From Actinomadura sp. BRA 177 (GTDB lineage Bacteria; Actinomycetota; Actinomycetes; Streptosporangiales; Streptosporangiaceae), in NCBI RefSeq assembly GCF_013372625.1, contig NZ_JABXFD010000334.1, positions 1-51,814 of the forward strand: a DNA stretch of 51,814 nt, written 5' to 3'. Positions 32,612-40,871 of this stretch are shown here, piece by piece (the first letter of the stretch is position 1; every line of letters starts with the position of its first letter). The translations under genes and the position numbers were made by a program. The notes beneath the pieces were generated by a model that had not been told where the DNA came from, made no database searches, and saw only the letters and a program-made list of their open reading frames with translations.

Positions 32612-34174
32612 TCAGCCGCTCAGCTGCCGCTCGGCGGCCGCCGGCGGTGCGGTGCGGAGCGTGCGTTTGAGGATCTTGCCGCTGGCGTTGAGCGGCATCT
32701 CCGGGATCACGACGAACTCGGCGGGCACCTTGTAAGCGGCCAGGTGGTCGCGGCAGTGCCGCTGCAGCGCCCCGAGGTCGATCTCCTTCTCGGCGGTCAG
32801 GTAGGCGACCACGACCTCGCCCCAGTGGTCGTCCGGGCGGCCGACCACGGCGACCTGCGCGACGCCCGGATGGCCCGAGATCACCGTCTCGATCTCGATG
32901 GGGTAGATGTTCTCGCCGCCTCGGATGATCATGTCCTTGCTGCGCCCGGCGAGGTAGAGGTAGCCCTCCTCGTCCATCCGCGCCAGGTCCCCGCCCCAGA
33001 ACCAGCCGTCGCGGACGGCCCGCGCGGTCTCCTCGGGCATCTCCAGGTAGCCGTTCATCACCGCGTCCGACCGGGTGATGATCTCGCCCGTCTCGCCGCG
33101 CGGCACGTCCTTGCCGTCGGCGTCCACGATGCGCAGCTCCACCCCGAAGGCGGGCTTGCCGATGGAGCCGAGCAGGTGGGTGTCGCCCGCCATCGCGCGC
33201 CGGTGGTCGGCGGAGCCCAGGACGGTCTGCAGGCCTCCTTCCGTCGCGGCCCCGAAGGCGTTGATCAGGTCGCAGCCGAAGGTCTCGATGGCCCGGCGCA
33301 GCAGGCCGGGCGAGATGGGGGCGCCACCGTAGATGATGGAGCGCAGGCTGGAGTAGTCGCCGCCGGCGGCCTCGGGGTGCTCCAGCACCGAGCTGATCAT
33401 CGTCGGGACGAGGAAGACGCCGGTGAGCCGGCCGGACCGCATCCAGCGCAGCACCTCGCCCGGGTCGAACTGGGGCAGGACGAGCGTCGGGAAGCCGCGC
33501 CAGACGTGCATGAGGATCATGCCCTGGCCCGCGATGTGGAAGGTCGGCGACGCGGTGTAGCGGAACTCGCCCGGCCCGACCTCGTAGTCGATCGACATGT
33601 TGACGATGAGCGACTTGATCATGCGTTGCGACTGCAGGACGCCCTTGGGTAGTCCCGTCGTGCCCGAGGTGAACGCCAGGCCGATGACGTCCTCGTCGCG
33701 CACGTCGACGTCGGGCTCGACGTCCGCGCCGGTCGCCAGGAGCGCCTCGTAGCCCTCCGGGCCGCCGTCCTGGTCGAAGTCGACCAGCACGTCCAGCCCT
33801 TCGACCTGCGGGAGCAGGGCGCGCGCCGATTCCAGGTACCGGCTGGTCACGAACAGCATCGACGGCTCGGCCCAGCGCAGCAGCGTCAGCAGCTCGGGGC
33901 CGGCGAGGCGGTTGTTGAGCGGGACGTAGACCGCGCCCAGTTTCATGCAGGCCAGCAGCAGTTCGACGTATCCGCCGCAGTCGGTGGCGACGATCGCGAC
34001 CTTGTCGCCCTTCGCGACGCCCCGCCGGGCCATGGCGTCGGCGAGCCGGTTCACCCGCGTGTTGGTCTCGGCAAAGGTCTGCTCGGTGCCGTCCCCGAAG
34101 ACCAGGCAGGGGACGTCCGGGTAGCGCTGCGCACTGAGCCGCAGGTAGTCACCGACACGGATTCTGGGGTGCAT
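32612..34174 (-). CDS. AMP-dependent acyl-CoA synthetase (FadD-like), copy 3
   Basis: A 520-residue enzyme on the minus strand, ATG at 34172-34174 behind AGGAG. Motifs are LAFTSGTTGLPKGVLQSQRMIKSLIV, YGGAPISPGLLRRAIETFGCDLINAFGAATEGGLQ, GWFWGGDLARMDEEGYLYLAGRSKDMIIRGGENIYPIEIETVI, and the catalytic Lys in NASGKILKRTL. It is the only catabolic gene in the island core on the minus strand, and is divergent from copy 4. The two share a twin promoter region with operators E and F, so both should respond to the same signal. Confidence 0.93.
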   Translation of the reverse strand: MHPRIRVGDYLRLSAQRYPDVPCLVFGDGTEQTFAETNTRVNRLADAMARRGVAKGDKVAIVATDCGGYVELLLACMKLGAVYVPLNNRLAGPELLTLLRWAEPSMLFVTSRYLESARALLPQVEGLDVLVDFDQDGGPEGYEALLATGADVEPDVDVRDEDVIGLAFTSGTTGLPKGVLQSQRMIKSLIVNMSIDYEVGPGEFRYTASPTFHIAGQGMILMHVWRGFPTLVLPQFDPGEVLRWMRSGRLTGVFLVPTMISSVLEHPEAAGGDYSSLRSIIYGGAPISPGLLRRAIETFGCDLINAFGAATEGGLQTVLGSADHRRAMAGDTHLLGSIGKPAFGVELRIVDADGKDVPRGETGEIITRSDAVMNGYLEMPEETARAVRDGWFWGGDLARMDEEGYLYLAGRSKDMIIRGGENIYPIEIETVISGHPGVAQVAVVGRPDDHWGEVVVAYLTAEKEIDLGALQRHCRDHLAAYKVPAEFVVIPEMPLNASGKILKRTLRTAPPAAAERQLSG

Positions 34175-34226
34175 GAGCCGCTCCTGCGGTGCGGGGGAGG
34201 AGTGGATCCGATCGCCGCGCCATAAC

Positions 34227-34240
34227 TGACGTCGGAGTCA
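34227..34240. promoter_or_regulatory. Island operator site E
   Basis: On the minus strand this reads TGAC-TCCGAC-GTCA, a perfect match to the shared word. It lies 5 bases downstream of the -10 of the minus-strand promoter for copy 3. Confidence 0.65.
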
Positions 34241-34245
34241 CCCCG

Positions 34246-34274
34246 TGTCTAAACCATCGCCGGAGCGCTGTCAA
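34246..34274 (-). promoter_or_regulatory. Promoter of acyl-CoA synthetase copy 3
   Basis: On the minus strand, TTGACA (34274-34269), a 17-base spacer and TAGACA (34251-34246) form a strong promoter that is identical in both hexamers and spacing to the plus-strand promoter at 34336-34364. Confidence 0.7.
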
Positions 34275-34335
34275 TGGTCGCCGTCTTCGCGATTTCGCCT
34301 GGCATGGCGCTGGTGAAGCGCTTGCGTGCCGACCG

Positions 34336-34364
34336 TTGACACCGTCCGGCCGCGCGGGTAGACA
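34336..34364 (+). promoter_or_regulatory. Promoter of acyl-CoA synthetase copy 4
   Basis: TTGACA (34336-34341), a 17-base spacer and TAGACA (34359-34364) give the mirror image of the divergent promoter at 34246-34274. The -10 lies 9 bases before operator F. Confidence 0.7.
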
Positions 34365-34373
34365 GACCGAGAT

Positions 34374-34387
34374 TGACATCAGGGTCA
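34374..34387. promoter_or_regulatory. Island operator site F
   Basis: TGAC-ATCAGG-GTCA, read as TGAC-CCTGAT-GTCA on the minus strand, has perfect half-sites (extended to ATTGAC and GTCAAT) and one change in the inner GAC. It lies between the -10 of the copy 4 promoter and the GGGAGG ribosome site. Confidence 0.65.
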
Positions 34388-34401
34388 ATCTGGGAGGAAT
34401 G

Positions 34402-35979
34402 ATGGCGCGACGGGCGGGAGCAGAGCGGCTCGGCATCACGATCGGGGAGTTCCTCCCGCTGAGCGCCCGGCGGCACCCCGACCGGCCCTGCCTGGAGTTC
34501 CCGGACGGGACCGCGCACTCCTTCGCGATGACGAACTCGCGGGTGAACCGGCTCGTGTCCGCCCTGCGCGCGGAGGGCGTCGGCCGGGGCGACCGGCTCG
34601 CCGTCTTCGCGCTCGACTCGCACCGCTACCTGGAGATCGTGCTGGCGTGCATGAAGCTCGGCGCGGTCTACGTGCCGCTCAACTACCGGCTCCAGCGCCC
34701 GGAGGTCGACGTCCTGCTCCGGCGCTCGGCACCGGTCGCGCTCTTCCACGACGTCCGCTACCGCGAACTGCTGGCCGGCGCGGCCGACGAGCACGCCTCC
34801 CTGCGGACGGTCATCGAGCTGGACGCCCCCGACGGCGCCGGCCCGTCGCCCTATGAACGGCTGCTGAACGCGGGCGAGGACGTCGAGCCGCCGGTGGTGA
34901 GCAGCGACGACGACCTCATCGCGCTGGCCTTCACCTCCGGCACGACGGGACTGCCCAAGGGCGTCATGCAGTCGCAGCGGATGCTGAAGGCCATCATCTA
35001 CTCCGGCATGGTCGAGTACCAGGCGCGGCCCGACGACGTCCGCTACACCGCGGCCCCCGCCTTCCACATCTCCGGGGTGTGCGGGCTGTTCATGGGCGTG
35101 GCGGCCGGCTTCACCTCGCTGCTGCTCCCGCAGTTCGAGCCGGGCGCCGTCCTCGACTTCCTCGTTCGGGACCGGGTGACCTCGGTCTTCCTCGTCCCGA
35201 CGATGATCAGCAGCATCCTCCAGCTGGACGGGGTCGACGGCCACGACTACGCGCGCCTGCGCCTCATCACCTACGGCGCGGCCCCGATCTCCCCGACGCT
35301 GCTGCGCCGCGCGATGGACGTCTTCGACTGCGACTTCCTGCAGGCGTTCGGGGCCGGGACCGAGGCCGGCCTCCAGTCGACGCTGACTCCCGAGGACCAC
35401 CGGCGGGCCCTCGCCGGCCGGCCCGGGTTGCTGCGCTCGTGCGGCCGCCCGTCGGTCGGGGTGGCGATGCGGATCGTGGACGCCGAGATGCGCGACGTGC
35501 CCCCGGGCGAGGTCGGCGAGGTCGCGACGCGCAGCGACCAGGTGATGGACGGCTACCTCGACATGCCCGAGGAGACGGCGCGGGCCTTCGAGGACGGCTG
35601 GTTCCGCGCCGGCGACATGGGCTACCTCGACGCGGAGGGCTACCTGTACCTGCACGGGCGCAGCAAAGACATGATCATCCGTGGCGGCGAGAACGTCTAC
35701 CCGGTCGAGATCGAGTCCGTGCTGGCCGAGCATCCGTCGGTGGCGCAGGCCGCGGTGGTCGGGGTGCCGGACGAGCACTGGGGAGAGGTCGTGCGCGCCT
35801 TCGTCACGCCGGCGGTCGGCCACCGGCCGGACGCGGCCGAGCTGGCGGCGCACTGCGGCGCCCGGCTGGCGCGCTACAAGGTGCCGCGGGACTTCGTCGT
35901 CCTCGACGCGATGCCGGTCAACGCCAGCGGCAAGATCCTCAAACGCGAGCTGCGTCTTCACGCCGCTCCGCTGCCATGA
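34402..35979 (+). CDS. AMP-dependent acyl-CoA synthetase (FadD-like), copy 4
   Basis: ATG 34402 is preferred over ATG 34399 because GGGAGG at 34392-34397 needs the extra spacing. The 525-residue enzyme shows LAFTSGTTGLPKGVMQSQRMLKAIIY, YGAAPISPTLLRRAMDVFDCDFLQAFGAGTEAGLQ, GWFRAGDMGYLDAEGYLYLHGRSKDMIIRGGENVYPVEIESVL and NASGKILKREL, so all adenylation motifs and the C-terminal Lys are present. It is a close paralogue of copy 1 at 21017. Its leader is only a few bases beyond the operator. Confidence 0.93.
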   Translation: MARRAGAERLGITIGEFLPLSARRHPDRPCLEFPDGTAHSFAMTNSRVNRLVSALRAEGVGRGDRLAVFALDSHRYLEIVLACMKLGAVYVPLNYRLQRPEVDVLLRRSAPVALFHDVRYRELLAGAADEHASLRTVIELDAPDGAGPSPYERLLNAGEDVEPPVVSSDDDLIALAFTSGTTGLPKGVMQSQRMLKAIIYSGMVEYQARPDDVRYTAAPAFHISGVCGLFMGVAAGFTSLLLPQFEPGAVLDFLVRDRVTSVFLVPTMISSILQLDGVDGHDYARLRLITYGAAPISPTLLRRAMDVFDCDFLQAFGAGTEAGLQSTLTPEDHRRALAGRPGLLRSCGRPSVGVAMRIVDAEMRDVPPGEVGEVATRSDQVMDGYLDMPEETARAFEDGWFRAGDMGYLDAEGYLYLHGRSKDMIIRGGENVYPVEIESVLAEHPSVAQAAVVGVPDEHWGEVVRAFVTPAVGHRPDAAELAAHCGARLARYKVPRDFVVLDAMPVNASGKILKRELRLHAAPLP

Positions 35980-35981
35980 TA

Positions 35982-35995
35982 TGACAGTGACATCA
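35982..35995. promoter_or_regulatory. Island operator site G
   Basis: TGAC-AGTGAC-ATCA fits the shared word with one change in the right half-site. A possible promoter is TTCACG (35957-35962), 17 bases, then TATGAC (35980-35985), whose -10 overlaps the operator. It would drive the crotonase gene at 36020 and the long run of genes after it. Confidence 0.55.
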
Positions 35996-36019
35996 AGTTC
36001 GAATCGAGAGACGGGACCC

Positions 36020-36811
36020 ATGACAAGCACTGACGAGGCGGCACCCGCGGTCGCGCCGTTCGCGGTGTCGCGCGAGGGGCACGTGGCGACGCTCACGATC
36101 TCCAACCCGCGGCGCAAGAACTCGATCGGCCAGGCGGCCTGGGGCGCGCTCCGGGACGCGGTCTCGGGTATCGCGGACGGCGACGCCCGGGTGCTCGTCA
36201 TCACCGGTGAGGGCGGCGACTTCTGCGCCGGCGCGGACCTGTCCGCGCGCGGCGAGCGGCACGCGCTCATCGGCATGCAGGAGGTCAACGAGGCGTGCCT
36301 GGCCGTCCACCGGATGCGGGTGCCGGTCATCTGCCGCGTCGACGGGTACGCCGTGGGCGCGGGGATGAACCTCGCCCTCGCCGGCGACTTCGTCATCGCC
36401 AGCGACCGGGCCCGCTTCGCCCAGATCTTCGTCAAGCGCGGGCTCTCCGTGGACTTCGGCGGCTCGTGGCTGCTGCCGCGGCTGGTCGGGCTGCACCGCG
36501 CCAAGGAGATGGTGCTGCTCGGCGAGATGATCGACGCCGCGGCGCTGCACGGGCTCGGGATCGTGCGGCAGGTCGTCCCGCCCGAGGAGCTGGACGCCGC
36601 GGTCGCCGTCCTCGCCGAGCAGCTCGCCGCCGGGCCCCCGGTGGCGCTCGCCCAGTCGAAGCGGCTGCTCAACGACGCCTTCGAGAGCAGCTTCGAGGGC
36701 GCGCTGGAGGCCGAGGCCCACGCCCAGGCGGTGAACCTCGCCATGGAGGACGCCGCGGAGGCCGGCCGTGCCTTCTTCGAGAAGCGGCGCCCCGTGTTCC
36801 GCGGACGCTGA
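36020..36811 (+). CDS. Enoyl-CoA hydratase/isomerase family protein
   Basis: A 263-residue crotonase from ATG 36020; the frame is open far upstream but that part is a shadow of the synthetase gene. The oxyanion loop is ITGEGGDFCAGADLSARGERH (about 64-84), followed by RVDGYAVGAGMNLALAGDFVIAS, FAQIFVKRGLSVDFGGSWLLPRLVG, and the C-terminal FFEKRRPVFRGR trimer helix. The hydratase Glu positions are not conserved (VKRGLSVDFGG), so isomerase or another crotonase reaction is possible. First gene of a run of same-strand genes reaching to 48501, with gaps of at most about 40 bases. Confidence 0.9.
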   Translation: MTSTDEAAPAVAPFAVSREGHVATLTISNPRRKNSIGQAAWGALRDAVSGIADGDARVLVITGEGGDFCAGADLSARGERHALIGMQEVNEACLAVHRMRVPVICRVDGYAVGAGMNLALAGDFVIASDRARFAQIFVKRGLSVDFGGSWLLPRLVGLHRAKEMVLLGEMIDAAALHGLGIVRQVVPPEELDAAVAVLAEQLAAGPPVALAQSKRLLNDAFESSFEGALEAEAHAQAVNLAMEDAAEAGRAFFEKRRPVFRGR

Positions 36812-36841
36812 CCCACCACCCCCCGAACAGGAGTTGACCAC

Positions 36842-37603
36842 ATGAGGATCGAAGGCACGTCAGCGGTCGTGTCGGGCGGGGCCTCCGGGCTCGGGCTGGC
36901 GACCGCGCGCAGGCTGCTCGGGCAGGGCGGCCGCGTCGTCCTGCTCGACCTGCCGTCCTCGGCGGGCGAGAAGACGGCCGCGGAACTGGGTGACGGGGCC
37001 GTGTTCGTCGCCGGGGACGTCCGGTCCGAGGAGGACGTGGCGGCCGCGGTGGAGGCCGCGTCGGCCCTCGCCCCGCTGCGCATCGCGGTCAGCTGCGCCG
37101 GCACGGGACGGGCGGGCCGGACCGTCGGGCGGGACGGCCCCATGCCCCTCGACGGGTTCTCCTGGACCGTCGAGGTCAACCTCGTCGGAACCTTCAACCT
37201 GATCCGCCTCGCCGCGGCGCGCATCGCCGAGCAGGAGCCCGTCGGCGGCGAGCGGGGGGTCGCGGTAGCGACCGCGTCGGTGGCCGCCTACGAGGGGCAG
37301 ATCGGCCAGGCCGCCTACTCCGCCTCCAAGGGCGGCGTCGTGGGGATGACCCTGCCGATCGCGCGGGACCTCGCCTCGCTGCAGATCCGGATGATGACGA
37401 TCGCGCCGGGCATCTTCGAGACCCCGATGCTGGGCGGGCTCAGCGACGAGGTGCGCGAGTCCCTGGGACGGCAGGTGCCGCACCCGTCGCGTCTCGGCGC
37501 CCCCGACGAGTACGCCGCGATGGTCCAGCACATCGTCGAGAACCCGATGCTCAACGGCGAGACGATCCGGCTGGACGGCGCCATCCGGATGAGCCCCCGC
37601 TAG
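36842..37603 (+). CDS. SDR-family 3-hydroxyacyl-CoA dehydrogenase-like protein
   Basis: A 253-residue short-chain dehydrogenase. The NAD motif is AVVSGGASGLGLATARRLL (about 9-27), the adenine Asp in VVLLDLPSS favours NAD, NNAG is replaced by VSCAGTG, and the catalytic Ser-Tyr-Lys is in TASVAAYEGQIGQAAYSASKGG (Ser about 145, Tyr about 158, Lys about 162). The end, APGIFETPMLGGLSDEVRESLGRQVPHPSRLGAPDEYAAMVQHI, closely follows type II 3-hydroxyacyl-CoA dehydrogenases (HSD10). It should oxidise the 3-hydroxyacyl-CoA made by a crotonase to the ketone. Confidence 0.92.
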   Translation: MRIEGTSAVVSGGASGLGLATARRLLGQGGRVVLLDLPSSAGEKTAAELGDGAVFVAGDVRSEEDVAAAVEAASALAPLRIAVSCAGTGRAGRTVGRDGPMPLDGFSWTVEVNLVGTFNLIRLAAARIAEQEPVGGERGVAVATASVAAYEGQIGQAAYSASKGGVVGMTLPIARDLASLQIRMMTIAPGIFETPMLGGLSDEVRESLGRQVPHPSRLGAPDEYAAMVQHIVENPMLNGETIRLDGAIRMSPR

Positions 37604-37630
37604 ACGCAGTCGCCACAGGGAGGTGGTCGC

Positions 37631-38776
37631 ATGGAGTTCTCCTGGACGCCGGAGCACGGTGATCTGCGCGCCGCGGTGCGCAGCGTGCTGACGGCCAAGG
37701 CGCCGCTGTCGCGCGCGCGGGAACTGGCCGAGGCGGGTGAGCGGCACGATCCCGAGATGTGGGAGACCCTCGCCGCGCAGCTGGGATTGCAGGGCCTCGC
37801 CCTGCCCGAGGACGTCGGCGGCAGCGGCGGCTCACTCGTGGATCTGGCCATCGTCATGGAGGAGATGGGCGCCGTGCTGTTCGGCGGCCCGTTCCTGCCC
37901 ACGGCGGTGCTCGCGGCGAACGTCCTCGCGGCGCTGCCGGACGACCCGGTCACCGCGGAACTGCTGCCGCCGCTGGCCGAGGGCGAGCTGACGGCGGCCG
38001 TCGCCGTCGTCGAGTCGGACGGACGCTGGGCGCCGGAGTCGCTGCGGACCTTCGCCCGCGACGGCGGCGGCGGTCCCGTCCTGGACGGCGACAAGGAACT
38101 CGTCCTCGACGGTGCCGGCGCCGACGTGATCCTCGTGCTCGCCAGGTCGGACGCCGGCTGGAACTGGTACGCGGTCGACGGCCGGGCCGATGGCCTCACC
38201 CGCGTGCCGCGCGAGGTCCTCGACGGCACCCGTCCGGCGGCCCGCCTTGAGCTGCGCGGGACACCGGCCCGCCTGCTCGGGGAACCGGGCCGGGGCTGGG
38301 CGGTCGCCGAGCGGATGCGGCGGACGGCGGCGATCCTGCTCGCGGCCGAGCAGGCCGGCGCCGCCGGTGAGCTGGTGCGCCGCACGGCCGAGTACGCGAC
38401 GACGCGCCGCCAGTTCGGCCGCCCGGTCGGCGCCTTCCAGGGCGTGAAGCACCGGCTCGCCGACATGGCGGTGCGGCACGAGATGGCCCGGTCCGCCGCG
38501 TTCTGGGCCGCCTGGCAGGAGCCCGGTTCGCCCGACCGGGAGTTCGGTGCCCTCGTGGCCCGGTCCTACTGCTCCGACGCCCTCCTGCAGACGGCCAAGG
38601 ACACGATCCAGCTGCACGGCGGCATCGGGTTCACCTGGGAGCACGACGCGCACCTCTTCCTCCGGCGGGCCCGCCTCGACGCGACCCTGCTCGGCGGGAC
38701 GGCCGAGGCCCGCGCCGCGCTCCTGCCCCACGTCCTCCCCGATCCGCCGCCCGAGCTGGAAGGAGCGACCCCATGA
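37631..38776 (+). CDS. Acyl-CoA dehydrogenase, short subunit of pair 1
   Basis: A 381-residue acyl-CoA dehydrogenase from ATG 37631 behind GGGAGGTGG. N-terminal MEFSWTPEHGDLRAAVRSVL, GLALPEDVGGSGGSLVDLAIVMEEMG, and the C-terminal YATTRRQFGRPVGAFQGVKHRLADM and IQLHGGIGFTWEHDAHLFLRRARLDATLLGG are visible. The middle beta-domain is divergent and lacks the WITN-type flavin motif. The start of the next dehydrogenase overlaps its stop by 4 bases. Such short/long pairs form alpha2beta2 enzymes in actinobacterial steroid side-chain degradation (ChsE1-ChsE2 type). Confidence 0.92.
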   Translation: MEFSWTPEHGDLRAAVRSVLTAKAPLSRARELAEAGERHDPEMWETLAAQLGLQGLALPEDVGGSGGSLVDLAIVMEEMGAVLFGGPFLPTAVLAANVLAALPDDPVTAELLPPLAEGELTAAVAVVESDGRWAPESLRTFARDGGGGPVLDGDKELVLDGAGADVILVLARSDAGWNWYAVDGRADGLTRVPREVLDGTRPAARLELRGTPARLLGEPGRGWAVAERMRRTAAILLAAEQAGAAGELVRRTAEYATTRRQFGRPVGAFQGVKHRLADMAVRHEMARSAAFWAAWQEPGSPDREFGALVARSYCSDALLQTAKDTIQLHGGIGFTWEHDAHLFLRRARLDATLLGGTAEARAALLPHVLPDPPPELEGATP

Positions 38777-40005
38777 TCGAACTCGCGGAGGACGCCACCG
38801 AGGCGGAGGCCTACGAGGTCGCGGACGCCTGGCTGCGCCGCAACCTGCCCGGCGACGCCCTGAAGGCCGCCCTGGACGCGGACTGGGCGACCGTCGCCGC
38901 GTTCCTGGCCGATCCCGAGCGAGGCCCGGCGTGGCACTCAGCGCTGGGCGCCGCCGGGCTGTCGACGCCCACATGGCCGAAGGAATGGGGCGGTCTGGGG
39001 CTCTCCGCGCGGGCGGCGGGCGCGGTCGCCGAGGCGGTGCTGCGGTACCGGGTCGATCGCGGGATGTCCGACTTCGTTGGGCTCGCCCTCGCCGGGCCGA
39101 CGATCATCGTCCACGGGACGCCGGAGCAGAAGCGGCGCTTCCTCGGCCCGCTCGCACGCGGCGAGCACCGCTGGTGCCAGCTGTTCAGCGAGCCCGGCGC
39201 CGGCTCAGACCTCGCCGGGCTCTCGACGCGGGCCGTGCGGCAGGACGACGGCACCTGGCTGGTCAACGGCCAGAAGGTGTGGAGCTCGTTCGCCCACGTG
39301 TCCGACTACGGCCTGCTCATGGCCCGCACCGACCCGGCGCTGCCCAAGCACAAGGGCATCAGCTACTTCCTCGTCAACATGCGCACGCCCGGCGTCGATG
39401 CCCGGCCGCTGAAGCAGATGACCGGGGACGCCGAGTTCAACGAGGTCTTCCTCACCGACGTGCACCTGCCCGCCGACGCCCTGCTGGGCGAGGTCAACGG
39501 CGGCTGGGCGGTGGCGATCACGACCCTCATGCAGGAGCGCAACGGGCTGACCGGGCTTCCCGCCGTGGGCCCGGGGCGCTCGGACGAGCTGCTCCGCCGG
39601 GCCCGCGACAACGGGACCCTCGCCGAGCCGGTGCTGCGGGACGAGCTGCTTCGCCTCGTCGTCGAGGAGCGGGTCCTGCAGATGACCACCGTCCGGTCGT
39701 ACGCGGAGTCCGGCCGGGACGCGGTCGGGGCCGAGGGGTCGATCCGCAAGCTCGTCCACGCCCAGTTCGAGGAGGCCGCGGCGTCGCTGGCCGCCGAGGT
39801 GGCGCCGCTGTCCGCGCTGGCCTGGGACGAGGGCCGGCAGAATTCCGAGGCTTCGTACGAATTCCTCGCGATGAAGCAGACGAGCATCGCGGGCGGGACG
39901 TCGGAGATCCAGCGCAACATCATCGCCGAGCGGATCCTGGGGCTGCCCAAGGACCCCGACCCGGAGAAGGACGTCCCGTTCAACGAGCGGCGGCGCGGCG
40001 GCTGA
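38773..40005 (+). CDS. Acyl-CoA dehydrogenase, long subunit of pair 1
   Basis: A 410-residue acyl-CoA dehydrogenase whose ATG overlaps the stop of the partner gene (ATGA). It has the beta-domain CQLFSEPGAGSDLAGLSTRAVRQDDGTWLVNGQKVWSSFAHVSDYGLLMARTDP (about 136-189), MTGDAEFNEVFLTDV, and the ending MKQTSIAGGTSEIQRNIIAERILGLPKDP. This subunit thus carries the flavin-contacting middle domain that the partner lacks, which fits a heterotetramer with a mixed active site. Confidence 0.92.
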   Translation: MIELAEDATEAEAYEVADAWLRRNLPGDALKAALDADWATVAAFLADPERGPAWHSALGAAGLSTPTWPKEWGGLGLSARAAGAVAEAVLRYRVDRGMSDFVGLALAGPTIIVHGTPEQKRRFLGPLARGEHRWCQLFSEPGAGSDLAGLSTRAVRQDDGTWLVNGQKVWSSFAHVSDYGLLMARTDPALPKHKGISYFLVNMRTPGVDARPLKQMTGDAEFNEVFLTDVHLPADALLGEVNGGWAVAITTLMQERNGLTGLPAVGPGRSDELLRRARDNGTLAEPVLRDELLRLVVEERVLQMTTVRSYAESGRDAVGAEGSIRKLVHAQFEEAAASLAAEVAPLSALAWDEGRQNSEASYEFLAMKQTSIAGGTSEIQRNIIAERILGLPKDPDPEKDVPFNERRRGG

Positions 40006-40039
40006 GACCGTCCGCCTCGCCCATGATCCAGGAGCCCCC

Positions 40040-40843
40040 ATGTCCACGCTCGAACTGAGCACTCCCGAGCCGGGCATCGCCCTGCTCACCCTGTCCCGTC
40101 CCGAGCGGCTCAACGCGATGTCGGCGGAGCTGCTCGCCGAACTCCACCGGACGCTCGACGCGGTGGCCGAGGACCCCGGGTGCCGGGTCGTCGTCCTCAC
40201 CGGCGCGGGACGCGGGTTCTGCGCCGGCCTGGACCTCACGGCCTATGACCTCGGCTCCCAGCGCGAGCGGCGGGAGTCGCCGCAGGAGCGCCTCGCGCTG
40301 CAGAAGCACATCGCGGCGCTGGTGCCGAAGCTGCGGGCGATGCCGCAGCCCGTGGTCGCGGCCGTCAACGGCCCGGCGGCGGGCGGCGGGCTGGCGCTCG
40401 CGCTGGCCTCGGACGTCCGCATCGCGGGCGCGTCGGCCCGCTTCAACGTCGCGTTCGTGCGGATCGGCCTGTCGGGCTGCGACATCGGCGTGAGCTGGAT
40501 GCTGCCCAGGCTGGTCGGCGCGTCCCGGGCGTTCGAGCTGCTGCTGACCGGCCGCCTCATCGACGCGGCCGAGGCCGACCGCATCGGGCTGGTGACGCGG
40601 GTCGTCCCGGATGGGGAACTGCTGGAATCCGCGCTGGAGACCGCACGGGCCATCCGCGCCAACAGCCCGATGGGCGTGCGCATGACCAAGGAGGTCATGT
40701 GGAGCCAGTTGGAGATCGGCAGCCTCCAGGCGGGCATCGACCTGGAGAACCGGACCCAGATCCTGACCTCCTACACCGAGGACCACGACGAGGCCGCCGC
40801 GGCGTTCCGGGAACGACGCCCGCCCGCCTTCCGTGACCGCTGA
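40040..40843 (+). CDS. Enoyl-CoA hydratase/isomerase family protein
   Basis: A 267-residue crotonase from ATG 40040 behind CAGGAG. It shows LSRPERLNAMSAELLAEL, the oxyanion loop LTGAGRGFCAGLDLTAYD (about 53-70), AVNGPAAGGGLALALASDVRIA, FNVAFVRIGLSGCDIGVSWMLPRLVG and the C-terminal FRERRPPAFRDR. The position of the usual second Glu is altered (SGCDIGVSW), a pattern shared by a mycobacterial EchA subgroup. It lies between the two acyl-CoA dehydrogenase pairs. Confidence 0.9.
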   Translation: MSTLELSTPEPGIALLTLSRPERLNAMSAELLAELHRTLDAVAEDPGCRVVVLTGAGRGFCAGLDLTAYDLGSQRERRESPQERLALQKHIAALVPKLRAMPQPVVAAVNGPAAGGGLALALASDVRIAGASARFNVAFVRIGLSGCDIGVSWMLPRLVGASRAFELLLTGRLIDAAEADRIGLVTRVVPDGELLESALETARAIRANSPMGVRMTKEVMWSQLEIGSLQAGIDLENRTQILTSYTEDHDEAAAAFRERRPPAFRDR

Positions 40844-40871
40844 CCGGCCCGCCGACCATGAGGAGTCTGCA

